A stretch of DNA of 64,000 bases from JAAXHB01 sp965214945 (lineage in GTDB: Bacteria > Actinomycetota > Acidimicrobiia > Acidimicrobiales > Aldehydirespiratoraceae), in assembly GCA_965214945.1 (NCBI GenBank), contig OZ244029.1, positions 2,976,001 through 3,040,000 on the forward strand. Reading direction: 5' to 3'. Under the pieces are notes generated by a model that was not told where the DNA came from, made no database searches, and saw only the letters and a program-made list of their open reading frames with translations. The stretch's first letter is position 1. Each line of letters begins with the position of its first letter. Positions 8,547 through 17,191 of the stretch are shown here, piece by piece. Both the position numbers and the translations under genes were made by a program.

Positions 8547-10033
8547 GGATGGTTGCCGATCACGTCGAGGTCGAGCACGTGCAAGGCCTTGGTGCGGGTG
8601 TAGCTCTCCAGCGACTCCATCGAGCCTTCCGAGCCGATCCCGGAGTCTTTGTAGCCGCCGAACGGCGTCTCCAGGAAGTGCTGGCCCCTGCCGTTGATCC
8701 AGACGCAGCCTGCCTCCACCGACCGGGCCGCGTCGAGTGCCCAATCGATGCGGCGGGTGATGATGTTAGCGGTCAGGCCTAGCGGGCTGGCATTCGCCAG
8801 CCGCAGCAGCTCGTCGCGGTCGGTCCATGTGAGCACCGACAGAACCGGCCCGAAGATCTCCTCGCTGGCGATCCTATGGTGCGGCTCCACCCCGTCGAAC
8901 AGCGTCGGTGCCAGGTAATAGCCGCCGCCGGGCGCCGACTCGGGTCGCCCGCCGCCACTCACCAGCTGAGCTCCCTGCTCCAAGCCCGCGGCCACGTAGC
9001 CGCTCACCGAGTCGAGCTGCTCTTGTGACACCAGCGGCCCCATCGTCGTGGCAGAATCCAGCGGGTCACCCACCGTGATCTGGCTCAGACGGGCTTCAAG
9101 CGCTTCCACCAAAGTGCCGTGCAGGTCGGCGTGAACGAGCAGTCTCGACGTGGAGCCGCACGACTGCCCCTGTGACGACTCGAAGTTCATGCCCGCCACG
9201 GCCTGCTCGGCCACATAGGCGGGGTCGGCGTCAGGGAACACCAGCAGAGGGTTCTTACCGCCCAGCTCGGCGGTGACATGCTTGAGCACTCCGCTGGCGG
9301 CCGCCGCGGCCATCACCATCAGCCCGGTCTCGCGCCGTCCCGTGAAACCGATGCGGCGGACTCCCGGATGGTCGACGACCGCTGATCCGGTGGTGGCACC
9401 GTCGCCGGTGAGCACCGTCAGCACGCCCTCAGGCAGAACTTCGGCGGCTGTGTACGCAACCTCCAGAGGCGAGACGGGGGCCTGGTCGGGGGCCTTGATC
9501 ACCACAGTGTTGCCGGCTGCGAGCGGTGCTGCAGCGTGGTAGACGGTGAACATCAGCGGATGGTTGAACGGCAGGATGCGAGCCACCACGCCGTAGGGCT
9601 CGCGCAGCGTCATGTGCAACCCACCGGCCGACGCCGGCAGCGTCTTGCCGTGCAGCTCGCGAGCGATGCCCGCAAAGTAGTCGAGCGAGTCGGCGGCGTA
9701 GGCAAGGTCGTTGCGCATAGCCGCCAGCGGGTTGCCCGAGTCGACAGCGTCGATGCGGGCCAGGCGCTCGGCGTCGGCGCGCAGCGCGTCGGCGAAGCGG
9801 CGCAGCGCCCGGCCTCTTCCGCCGGCGCCGAGCGCGGCCCATTCGGGCTGCGCTGCCGCGGCCGAGGTGATGGCGGCGTCCACCACCTCGGGACCGCAGA
9901 CCGGCACGGCTGCTATGCGCTCGCCCGTTCCGGGCGCGGTGACGGGCATGGTCGGGCCGTCTGTGCCGTCGTAGAGTCTGCCGCCGATCTGCAGCGGGTA
10001 GCTGTCGCGCAACTCGGCGCGAGCCAGGCTCAT
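8543..10033 (-). CDS. aldehyde dehydrogenase, NAD(P)-dependent
   Basis: 496 residues, the normal size. The catalytic Cys lies in SQGQSCGS, the general-base Glu in TAELGGKNP, the nucleotide-binding segment is GFTGRRETG and the C-terminus has GGYKDSGIG. It oxidises an aldehyde to a carboxylate in the cytoplasm. It follows the Zn alcohol dehydrogenase gene after only 10 nt and precedes the aldolase gene with a GTGA overlap, so an alcohol to aldehyde to acid sequence is the simplest reading. The exact substrate cannot be inferred. Confidence 0.93.
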   Translation of the reverse strand: MSLARAELRDSYPLQIGGRLYDGTDGPTMPVTAPGTGERIAAVPVCGPEVVDAAITSAAAAQPEWAALGAGGRGRALRRFADALRADAERLARIDAVDSGNPLAAMRNDLAYAADSLDYFAGIARELHGKTLPASAGGLHMTLREPYGVVARILPFNHPLMFTVYHAAAPLAAGNTVVIKAPDQAPVSPLEVAYTAAEVLPEGVLTVLTGDGATTGSAVVDHPGVRRIGFTGRRETGLMVMAAAAASGVLKHVTAELGGKNPLLVFPDADPAYVAEQAVAGMNFESSQGQSCGSTSRLLVHADLHGTLVEALEARLSQITVGDPLDSATTMGPLVSQEQLDSVSGYVAAGLEQGAQLVSGGGRPESAPGGGYYLAPTLFDGVEPHHRIASEEIFGPVLSVLTWTDRDELLRLANASPLGLTANIITRRIDWALDAARSVEAGCVWINGRGQHFLETPFGGYKDSGIGSEGSMESLESYTRTKALHVLDLDVIGNHP

Positions 10034-10043
10034 GGGCGTCCTC

Positions 10044-11150
10044 CTAAAGGCTGTGCTGGGGGTCGATCACCGGTTTGATCTCGCGGCCGGCGGCCATCGC
10101 GTCGAGGGCCTCGCCGATCTGCTCCAGCGAATATGTGCGAGAGGTGATCGCGCCCTCGAGCCCGAAGCGTCCGCTGTGGCGCTCCAAGAACGCCAGAGCG
10201 TCGCGGAAGTGCGATACGTCGGCTGACAGCGTGGACGCCACGGTGATCTGGCGGACTTTCAGGCCGGTGGTGTCCACCGGCACCCTCTCGCCGTGGGCCT
10301 GGCCGATCACCATCAGCGTGCCACCCTTACGGAGCATTTCGATGCCCTCGGTGAAGGCGCTGGGCGGCCCGGCGCACTCCAGCACCAGATCCGCACCCCT
10401 GCCGGACGTGAGCGAGCGCACCGCCTCGACACGCTCCGCGGCGGCGGTGCGCTCGATGTTGACGATGGCGGCCAGCCCCCACGACTCGGCGATGGCCAGC
10501 CTGTTGGCGGGCGCCCCGATCAGGATCGTTTGATAAGCGCCCGAGGCCGCCGACGCAGCTGCGGCGTAGAGCCCCACAGGCCCTGCGCCCAGTACCGCCA
10601 CGGTGTGACCGAAACGGATCGGCGGCAAGCGGTCGAGGGCGTGCATCACCGTGCGCAGCGCGCATGTGGACGAAGACGCCAGCTCTGAGCTGATGCCATC
10701 AGGGACGCGCAGCACTCGGCTCTCGGCGGCGACGTGCAAGTGGCGGCTGAAGGTGCCGTTGAGCCTGCCGTGGTATGGCCCCCAGCCGTAGCCCATGGTG
10801 TTCTCGCAGAGGGTGGGCTGGCGGGCGACGGCGCAGTAGTAGCAGGCACCGCACCAGTTGTGGGCCCAGACGATGCGGTCGCCGGGCTCAAGGCGCCCCC
10901 CGGCAGCGTCGGCGGATGCGCCCGCGCCGATCTCGGCGATGCGTCCGCAGCCTTCGTGACCCATCACCAGCGGAAGCCGAGCCAGATGGGTGAAGGCACC
11001 CCTAGAAATGTGGACGTCGGTGCCGCATACCGTGGCTGACTCCACTTCCACCAGCAGCTCGCCCGGGGCTGGCGGGGCGGCTTCGAACTCGACGACGCGC
11101 GGGCCCGCGGTGTAATCGTCGAGCAGCACAGCAGGCCCAGAGCGGCTCAT
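10044..11150 (-). CDS. zinc-binding alcohol dehydrogenase (MDR family)
   Basis: 368 residues. Catalytic zinc site: CGTDVH and GHEGCG. Structural zinc lobe: four cysteines in CGACYYCAVARQPTLC with the standard 3-3-8 spacing. Rossmann motif: VAVLGAGPVGLYAA. This is the threonine/sorbitol/polyol dehydrogenase branch of medium-chain dehydrogenases. Its ATG overlaps the TGA of the small GMC-partner gene (ATGA). It probably takes a hydroxyl of the imported compound, or of the GMC product, to the carbonyl. Confidence 0.92.
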   Translation of the reverse strand: MSRSGPAVLLDDYTAGPRVVEFEAAPPAPGELLVEVESATVCGTDVHISRGAFTHLARLPLVMGHEGCGRIAEIGAGASADAAGGRLEPGDRIVWAHNWCGACYYCAVARQPTLCENTMGYGWGPYHGRLNGTFSRHLHVAAESRVLRVPDGISSELASSSTCALRTVMHALDRLPPIRFGHTVAVLGAGPVGLYAAAASAASGAYQTILIGAPANRLAIAESWGLAAIVNIERTAAAERVEAVRSLTSGRGADLVLECAGPPSAFTEGIEMLRKGGTLMVIGQAHGERVPVDTTGLKVRQITVASTLSADVSHFRDALAFLERHSGRFGLEGAITSRTYSLEQIGEALDAMAAGREIKPVIDPQHSL

Positions 11151-11668
11151 GGCCGGCCTCCGGCTGCTTCCGGCGCGTCGGGCGGGCGGCGCCAGATGGG
11201 GCCGCGCTCAATCACCGGGTCGATCAGGCCCTCGCTCACCCACTGCACGTATTCGTAAGGGTCGAAGTCGCGGGCTTCCTGGCCCGGGTAGCCGATCGCG
11301 TCGCGCGCCTCGGGTGACAGGTAGTAGGCGGCGGCCGCGCAGGTGGTGAGCGCGCTGTAGGCGTCGAAGTCGACGCTGAGGTACTGCGCCAGCCGTTCCA
11401 ACGAGAACGATTCTCCCAGGTCGCGGAGCGCCCGTGCCAGCGGCGCCGAGAGATCGGGCCGGGCCTCGAGCACTTCGTCGAGCAGCGCTGCCGAGACTCC
11501 GGCCTCGCCAGCAGAGGGCATCGCGTCAGTGCCGGGCAGCATCACCTCGGCAATACGGCCGAAAGCCGCCCGGGCAGCGTCTGCCAGCACGCAAGCGTTT
11601 GCGGTGGGTGCCCTGTTGTTCACGTTGTTGTCTTCTGATTTCATGGCGGTGCTCGCTCCGTCGCTCAC
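11147..11668 (-). CDS. gluconate 2-dehydrogenase subunit 3-like partner of GMC oxidoreductase
   Basis: About 173 residues from a GTG that overlaps the TGA of the GMC gene; an ATG at 11644 is an alternative. The sequence is helical, with FGRIAEVMLPGTDAMP near the N-terminus and a C-terminal EYVQWVSEGLIDPVIERGPIWRRPP. Small proteins of this pattern accompany GMC dehydrogenases. No Tat or Sec signal is visible, unlike many subunit 3 proteins, so this pair is probably cytoplasmic. Role inferred from the coupled gene order. Confidence 0.6.
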   Translation of the reverse strand: MSDGASTAMKSEDNNVNNRAPTANACVLADAARAAFGRIAEVMLPGTDAMPSAGEAGVSAALLDEVLEARPDLSAPLARALRDLGESFSLERLAQYLSVDFDAYSALTTCAAAAYYLSPEARDAIGYPGQEARDFDPYEYVQWVSEGLIDPVIERGPIWRRPPDAPEAAGGRP

Positions 11669-13314
11669 ACCGGCACCTTCTGGTTGCGCCGATTTGCGGC
11701 GAGGCGGTCGGCGGCCCGCAAGGCCAGCGCGCTGATCGTGCACGTCGGGTTCACACCCGACGACGTCACAAAGACGCTGCCGTCCACCACGTAAAGGTTG
11801 GCTACATCATGGGCTCGCTGATCGCGGTCCACCACCGACGACGCCGGCTCGTCGCCCATGCGGGCCGTGCCCATTAGGTGCCATCCGGCATAGCGGAGCA
11901 TCCCGGCGCTGGTCACCTGACGTGCGCCGGCAGCCTCCATCGACTCCGCCGCGCGGGCCATGTGAAACTCCACGAGGCGCCTTGAGTTCTCGCCGAACCG
12001 GTAGCGCACGCGGGGCGCGGGAACTCCGTCGCAGTCGGCGAGGGTGCCGTCCAGCTCGACGCGGTTGCTTTCGTCGGGCAAGTCCTCAGCGAAGATCGCC
12101 CAGGTGGCGCCCCGACCGAAGGTGCGGGCCATCAGCTCGTGGTGCTCGGCGCCCCACACCTCCTGACCAGCCCGCATCGGTAGCACGTGATTGAGCGGTC
12201 CGCCCACCGGTGACAGCGCCCATTTGGCGCCCCGCACGAAGCCCCGCGACTCGTCGGTCTCGTAGAACTCGTAGCTGGTGATGCTGGCGCCGAACTGGCC
12301 CTGCCAGCTCTCTAGAGGCTCGTCGAACCAGCCGGTGACCACCGAGAACGGGTGCATCATCAACCGCTTACCCACCAGCCCGCTGGAGTTAGCCAACCCG
12401 TCGGGGTAGGCGCCGTCCGCTGAGAGCAGCAGCAGACGGGCCGTGCCCAGCGAGTTAGCCGCCAGGATCACCACCTCGGCGCGCTGGTGGTGCTCGGCGC
12501 CGGCGCGGTCGATCCACACGGCCCCGGTGGCCAGGCCCCTGCCGTTCATGGTGATACGGCGTGCCCGGGCTCCCGTGACCAGCCGCGCCCCTGCCGCGAT
12601 GGCTTTCGGCCAGTGCGTCAGGTCGGTGGACGCCTTGGCGCCCTCGGCACAGCCGGAGGTGCACACGCCGCGCTGGACGCAGCGTCGCCGGCCGTCGTAG
12701 GACGCCGACAGGATGGCGTTGGGCTCGGGCCACCAGTGCCAGCCGAGCCGGTTATGGCCCTCCGCCACCAGCCTGCCGGCACGCCCCAGCGGCAGCGGCG
12801 GCAGCGGATAGTCGACGCCGTCGGGATAGGCGGGGTCGCCGCCGAGGCCCGACACGCCCGTCTGACGGTCGATCTCGTCGTAATAGGGCGCCAGCTCGAA
12901 ATAGTCGATTGGCCAGTCGTCGGCGACGCCGTCCAGGGTGTGCACCCGGAAGTCGCTGGGCAGCATCCGAGGCCATGTGCCGGCGTAGATCACGGCGCTA
13001 CCACCCACCGCGTTGAACATCAGCGGCGTGATGTCCGACGAATCCTCGTTGATCGGGTAGTCGGCGTCCAGGCCGCGCACGTTGGGGCTGGCCGACCAGC
13101 GCTGCCTGATGGCCAGCTCCCAATCACGCTCGGCTCCCCGGAAATCGTGGCGCGCCGGCCAGTCGCCCTGCTCCAGGCACACCACCGAGAACCCGCGCTC
13201 GCTCAGCCGCCGGGCCACCACCCCGCCGGACGCGCCCGCGCCGATGATCAGAACGTCGGCGGGTCCGGCGGATGCGGCAGGCTCGGGCAGGGCAGGGCTG
13301 GCGGTGCGCGCCAC
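11665..13314 (-). CDS. GMC-family FAD oxidoreductase
   Basis: 549 residues. The N-terminal FAD dinucleotide fold (DVLIIGAGASGG, then VVCLEQGD) and the C-terminal GMC signature (HLMGTARMG, then NLYVVDGSVFVTSSGVNPT) are both present. The catalytic His is the one in GWHLMG. The family oxidises primary or secondary alcohols of sugars, sterols or polyols. The paired small gene makes a two-subunit dehydrogenase likely. A second, more distant GMC protein lies at 58,229. Confidence 0.9.
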   Translation of the reverse strand: MARTASPALPEPAASAGPADVLIIGAGASGGVVARRLSERGFSVVCLEQGDWPARHDFRGAERDWELAIRQRWSASPNVRGLDADYPINEDSSDITPLMFNAVGGSAVIYAGTWPRMLPSDFRVHTLDGVADDWPIDYFELAPYYDEIDRQTGVSGLGGDPAYPDGVDYPLPPLPLGRAGRLVAEGHNRLGWHWWPEPNAILSASYDGRRRCVQRGVCTSGCAEGAKASTDLTHWPKAIAAGARLVTGARARRITMNGRGLATGAVWIDRAGAEHHQRAEVVILAANSLGTARLLLLSADGAYPDGLANSSGLVGKRLMMHPFSVVTGWFDEPLESWQGQFGASITSYEFYETDESRGFVRGAKWALSPVGGPLNHVLPMRAGQEVWGAEHHELMARTFGRGATWAIFAEDLPDESNRVELDGTLADCDGVPAPRVRYRFGENSRRLVEFHMARAAESMEAAGARQVTSAGMLRYAGWHLMGTARMGDEPASSVVDRDQRAHDVANLYVVDGSVFVTSSGVNPTCTISALALRAADRLAANRRNQKVPV

Positions 13315-13343
13315 TTGGCAGGCCGGCTGCGGCTAACTGGCCG

Positions 13344-14393
13344 TCAGCGCAAGTCCTCGTTGGACATGCCGACTATCTCGTCGGCGTCCACAAGCAGGGT
13401 GGGCGCCTGGATGAAGTAGCCCTCACCGGTGCTGCCGGTGGTGAGGTACTGGTGGGCGACACTGGCCGTGAGCTGGCCCCAGGCGTAGCCGCGCAGCGCG
13501 ATCGTGGCGTCCACGCCGTTGCCGGCGCGGATCTGGTCGAACACGTCGGGTTCGCCGTCGGTGCCGGTGATGAGGACCTCGGAGTGATCGAGGCCAGCCT
13601 CGTTCACAGCCTGAGCGGCGCCAAGCGCCAAAGCGTCGGAGTCAGCCCAGATGGCCCGCAGATCGGGGTTGGCGGTGAGGGCGTCCTGCGCCAGGCGCAG
13701 GCCTTCCTCCTGGGTGAACGACTGGGCGCTCTGGTCGAACACCAGGTCGATGCCGGGGTTCTCGTCCATCACGGCGTGGAAGCCCTCGCGGCGCTTCTCC
13801 ACGTACTCGGATGCGCCGGGGCCGCCAATACGGGCCAGCATCCCCGAGCCGCCCATCTCGTCGATCATCCACTCGACCTGCAAGCGGCCCTCAGTGTCCC
13901 AGTGGGTGCCGATGAAGCCGATCTCCAGTGACTCGTCCTGCACGCGGTCTCCGGTGGAAAGGATCGGGATACCCGCCTCGGCGGCCGACCTGTAGGCGGG
14001 GACCAGCGCCTCGCGGTCGCCGGGCGAGGCGATAATCAGGTCGACGCCCTTGGTGACAAAATCCTCGACCTGAGCGACCTGGTCTTCGATCACGTATGCC
14101 GCGTCCGCTGCCTCAAAGTTCCAGCAGTTCTGTGCGCCGAAGTCGCGCAGGCCGGCCTCGAGGTCCCTGAAGTAGAGAATGAACGTGGCCAGGTTGGCGT
14201 AGGCCACGTCGTAGGTCTCGGCGCAGCCGCCCGCTTCGTCCGGGTCGGGTTCGGGCGCAGCGGTCGTCGGCGCAGCGGTGGTGGCAGTGTCGGTCGCTGA
14301 GTCGCTGTCATCGTCGTCGCTTCCGCAAGCGCCTGCGATCAGAACGATCGCGGCCAGCATGGCAAGCATCCTGAGGATGGATCTGCTCTTCAT
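13344..14393 (-). CDS. periplasmic sugar-type binding lipoprotein (CUT2, PBP1 fold)
   Basis: 349 residues. The signal peptide ends in the lipobox IAGACG, followed by an Asp/Ser/Thr-rich linker, as is common for actinobacterial solute-binding lipoproteins. The mature part has the type I periplasmic-binding pattern: VIEDQVAQVEDFVTKGVDLIIASPG, PILSTGDRV and AIWADSDALALGAAQA, typical of RbsB-like proteins. It delivers the substrate to the permease encoded just upstream in the operon. The ligand is probably a sugar, polyol or cyclic compound of similar size. Confidence 0.9.
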   Translation of the reverse strand: MKSRSILRMLAMLAAIVLIAGACGSDDDDSDSATDTATTAAPTTAAPEPDPDEAGGCAETYDVAYANLATFILYFRDLEAGLRDFGAQNCWNFEAADAAYVIEDQVAQVEDFVTKGVDLIIASPGDREALVPAYRSAAEAGIPILSTGDRVQDESLEIGFIGTHWDTEGRLQVEWMIDEMGGSGMLARIGGPGASEYVEKRREGFHAVMDENPGIDLVFDQSAQSFTQEEGLRLAQDALTANPDLRAIWADSDALALGAAQAVNEAGLDHSEVLITGTDGEPDVFDQIRAGNGVDATIALRGYAWGQLTASVAHQYLTTGSTGEGYFIQAPTLLVDADEIVGMSNEDLR

Positions 14394-14455
14394 TGGGGTA
14401 TTCCCTCCGTGGTTGGGGTGTGGGTCGATAAAGAGGAATCAGCTGGCCGGGAGAA

Positions 14456-15562
14456 TCAGCCTTCGCGGGCGCCGGCGTGCTGGTCGGCGTGAGCCGGGTC
14501 GGCCTGTGCGCCGGTGCTGGCTGCGCGTGACGCCTCTCGGCTGGCGCGCGGTCGGGCTCGGCTTGGCAGGGTGCTTGTGAGGCGCAGCACCTTGCTGCGC
14601 ACGAGGTTGGACGTCATCGCCAGCATGAACACCAGCCCGAGCCAGACGTCCTGCATGTTGGACGAGACGCTCAGCAGGTTCAGGCTGTTGCGGATCACAC
14701 CGATAAGGATCACGCCGGCCAGAGTGCGCGGGATTGAGCCGCGCCCGCCGAACAGGTTGGTGCCGCCGAGCACCACGGCGGCCACCGCGAACAGCTCTGT
14801 GAGCTGCGCCGCGTTGGGCTGGCCCGACTCGACCCGGCCTAGCAACGTGAAACCAGCCAACACCACCGCCACACCACCGGCGAGGAACACACCTAGACGC
14901 ACTCGGATGACGTTCACCCCGGCGCGGCGGGCCGCCTCGGAGTTGCCGCCCACGGCGTATACGTGGAAGCCGAAGCGTGTGTAGCGCAGCATGAAGTGAT
15001 AGGCCAGCCCCGCCGCTGCAGCCACCCACACGGGCATCCGCAGCCCGAGCAGCTCATAAGACCAGAAATCACCCCAACGGTCGGGCAAGCCGCCGACGGT
15101 GTTGCCGGCGGTGATCTCGCGGGCGATGCCGCGGGCCATCACCAGCATCCCCAGCGTGGTGATGAACGACGGCACCCTTAGCACCGCGCTCACGAAGCCG
15201 TTGAACAGCCCTACAGCCGCGCCGGTGATCAGGCCCGCCGCCAGGCCGATCCAGATGCTGTCGTTGCGCACCATCACCTCGGCGGTGACCACGCCGACCA
15301 GGGCGATCACCGAGCCCTGCGACAGGTCGAGTTCGGCGGAGATGATCACCACGGTCATGCCGAACGCCGCAATGGCGAGGAACGAAGTCTGCAGCAGAAT
15401 GTTCTCCAGGTTGCGGGTAGTGAAGAAAACGTCTGAGTTGAAGTTCATATAGACGCCGATGAGCACGATCAGCATCGGCGCGAAGCCGGCGTCGAGCAGC
15501 CACGGCAGCAGGCGGCCCACCCAGTGGTCTTCGCGGGTGCTGCTGACAGCTGACTGGCTCAT
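14456..15562 (-). CDS. ABC transporter permease (CUT2/RbsC-like)
   Basis: 368 residues from the ATG at 15562; the open frame runs back to 15742 but overlaps the creatininase gene. There are about eight to ten hydrophobic segments, starting with LLDAGFAPMLIVLIGVYM. The family's conserved region ISAELDLSQGSVIALVGV is present, as is VRVRLGVFLAGGVAVVLAGF in the later half. The C-terminal tail is basic and Ala-rich. It forms the membrane channel of the importer together with the ATPase at 4,420. Confidence 0.9.
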   Translation of the reverse strand: MSQSAVSSTREDHWVGRLLPWLLDAGFAPMLIVLIGVYMNFNSDVFFTTRNLENILLQTSFLAIAAFGMTVVIISAELDLSQGSVIALVGVVTAEVMVRNDSIWIGLAAGLITGAAVGLFNGFVSAVLRVPSFITTLGMLVMARGIAREITAGNTVGGLPDRWGDFWSYELLGLRMPVWVAAAAGLAYHFMLRYTRFGFHVYAVGGNSEAARRAGVNVIRVRLGVFLAGGVAVVLAGFTLLGRVESGQPNAAQLTELFAVAAVVLGGTNLFGGRGSIPRTLAGVILIGVIRNSLNLLSVSSNMQDVWLGLVFMLAMTSNLVRSKVLRLTSTLPSRARPRASREASRAASTGAQADPAHADQHAGAREG

Positions 15563-15611
15563 CGGCACCTGGCCACAGCGGGCTTGCAGCGCGCCGACGG
15601 GATTGCAGAGT

Positions 15612-16463
15612 TCATACGGACGCTGCCGCGGGCTGGTGCCGGTGCCGGCGGCCGTGCTCGCGGCGCTGCCTGGCGATGCCTGCCGTGACGTGATCGATGA
15701 GGGCGTCGAGATATGAGCGGCCGGCCTCGGCGCTGGCGCCACGGGGATCGCCGATCACCCCGATGGCTGAGACTGCCGCCATCCCGTGCTCGCGCAGAGC
15801 AGCTCCGGCGAGGGCGGCTGGGCCTATGTAGCCCGGCTCGGCCAGGTCCAGGCGCACCAGGTCGGGACGAAGCAGGCACATGATGCTGGTCTCGAAATGC
15901 CCGGCGTGGGTGCCCACCCGATCAGGGTCGAGGCCCATCTCGACAGCGGCCGCGTGAACGGCGGCGCGCTGCTCCGGCCAGTCGGCGAAAGACGCCACTC
16001 GCCCGTCGAAGTCGGCGAGCAGCCGCTGCAGCGCGTCGGCCATCGAACCGGTGTTGCCCGCGTGGCCGGTCACCACGTAAGCGCAGCGGAAACCGTGGTC
16101 GAGCAGAGAGGCCACGGTGCCCGCTTGCATGTCGGCCAGAGCGGCGGCGCTCACAGAGGCTGTTCCGGCGAAGCCCAGGTGGTGTGGCGAGACACCCACC
16201 GGCAGGCATGGGGCAACGGCGCAGTTGCCGGCGCGTGCCGCGGCCTCAGCGGCGAGCGCGTCGGCGATTATCTGGTCGGTCGCCAAGGGCAGGTGTGGGC
16301 CGTGCTGTTCGAGAGCGCCCAGGGGGACAATCACGTCGAGCGGGCCGTCATCAAGCAGCCGGCCCACCTCACGGGTGGTCAGTGTCGCCAGCACCGGCGC
16401 AGCTGCGCCGGCTGGTGACCCGCCGGCTAGGGGCGAAACCGGCTCAGGCGTGGGCCAGGGCAT
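15612..16463 (-). CDS. creatininase-family amidohydrolase
   Basis: 283 residues. Creatininase-fold metal ligands are visible: VPLGALEQHGPHLPL (Glu and His), the Asp in LATDQIIAD, VVTGHAGNTG and GTHAGHFETS. The family includes creatinine amidohydrolase and FAPy deformylase (MfnI/ArfB-like), all Zn/Mn-dependent hydrolases of cyclic or formyl amides. The start overlaps the cupin stop by 20 bp. In a sugar-like catabolic operon it could open a lactam or lactone. The His-rich C-terminal tail RRHRHQ looks non-conserved. Confidence 0.88.
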   Translation of the reverse strand: MPWPTPEPVSPLAGGSPAGAAAPVLATLTTREVGRLLDDGPLDVIVPLGALEQHGPHLPLATDQIIADALAAEAAARAGNCAVAPCLPVGVSPHHLGFAGTASVSAAALADMQAGTVASLLDHGFRCAYVVTGHAGNTGSMADALQRLLADFDGRVASFADWPEQRAAVHAAAVEMGLDPDRVGTHAGHFETSIMCLLRPDLVRLDLAEPGYIGPAALAGAALREHGMAAVSAIGVIGDPRGASAEAGRSYLDALIDHVTAGIARQRREHGRRHRHQPAAASV

Positions 16464-16923
16464 CGTCGAGGTAGGTGGGCTTCTGCGGCCGGCCGGCGCC
16501 GATCACCACCTGCACCAGCGACTCGTCGTCGGTGTGGTTGCGCAGGCCGTGCATGATCCCGGCGGGCGCGCAGATCATCTCTCGCTCGCGCAGCACGGTG
16601 TCGACGATGGTGCCGTCGTCGTGCTCCCACCATGCGGTCAGCTCGCCCTTGAGCACGAAGAACACCTCCTCCACCTCGTGGGCGTGCGAAGGCGCCTCCG
16701 CGCCGGGCGGCATGATCATCACCGACAGAGTGAAGTTCTCCGCCGGAATCGTGCCCGGCTCGAAGTGCTTGCCGGTGATGCTGGCGCCCACCATGCGCAC
16801 GTGGCACCGCTTGTAGGCGGGGTTGAGCTTGCCCTGGCCGGCGAAGGGCTCCCAGTCGGGTGTCTTGGCGCTGAAGCGCTGGACGTGCTCGTCGAAGTCC
16901 TGCTCGGTGAAGTTGCTGGACAT
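16444..16923 (-). CDS. cupin-domain protein
   Basis: 159 residues from the ATG at 16923, which has a strong AGGAGG 6 nt upstream. The cupin metal motif is APSHAHEVEEVFFVLKGE with the second half APAGIMHGLRNH, giving three His and a Glu. It is a single-domain cupin that could be an isomerase, a dioxygenase or a sensor-like protein. It is the first gene of the long operon, so the operon promoter should lie just upstream of 16,923. Confidence 0.85.
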   Translation of the reverse strand: MSSNFTEQDFDEHVQRFSAKTPDWEPFAGQGKLNPAYKRCHVRMVGASITGKHFEPGTIPAENFTLSVMIMPPGAEAPSHAHEVEEVFFVLKGELTAWWEHDDGTIVDTVLREREMICAPAGIMHGLRNHTDDESLVQVVIGAGRPQKPTYLDDALAHA

Positions 16924-16989
16924 ATCGGCCTCCTCTCTGCGTGGCTCTGCTGTGCATGGATCGGCTCTGCGGGGCTCGTAGGCAGCGGG

Positions 16990-17045
16990 CAACCCAGCCG
17001 CCAGAATATCACAGTCATAAGAATATTAGCGCCAAGATAACTCGG
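16990..17045 (-). promoter_or_regulatory. AT-rich candidate promoter/operator of the catabolic operon
   Basis: Directly ahead of the cupin gene is a short AT-rich stretch in otherwise GC-rich DNA. It contains AGAATAT twice, about 17 bp apart, and a TATTCT hexamer on the minus strand. The -35 match is poor (TTGGCG at the wrong spacing), so only the location is suggested. The region 17,046-17,191 beyond it has two GACGGTGGGT repeats and no gene. Confidence 0.3.
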
Positions 17046-17191
17046 CCTGTCGAGCCGTGTGACGGTGGGTCAAGCCACGCGACGGTGGGTAGCGGTGTTA
17101 CTCGGGGACTGCCGCACCAGCGGCTCTGAGTTTTGCGGTTCTGAGTTGAGTTCTGCAGTCGCTGTTGAGTCTCGTGACGGCAGATGGTGCG

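Noticed and set aside
12487..13419. 310-residue plus-strand frame opposite the GMC gene
   Set aside because: Antisense shadow of a well-supported oxidoreductase.
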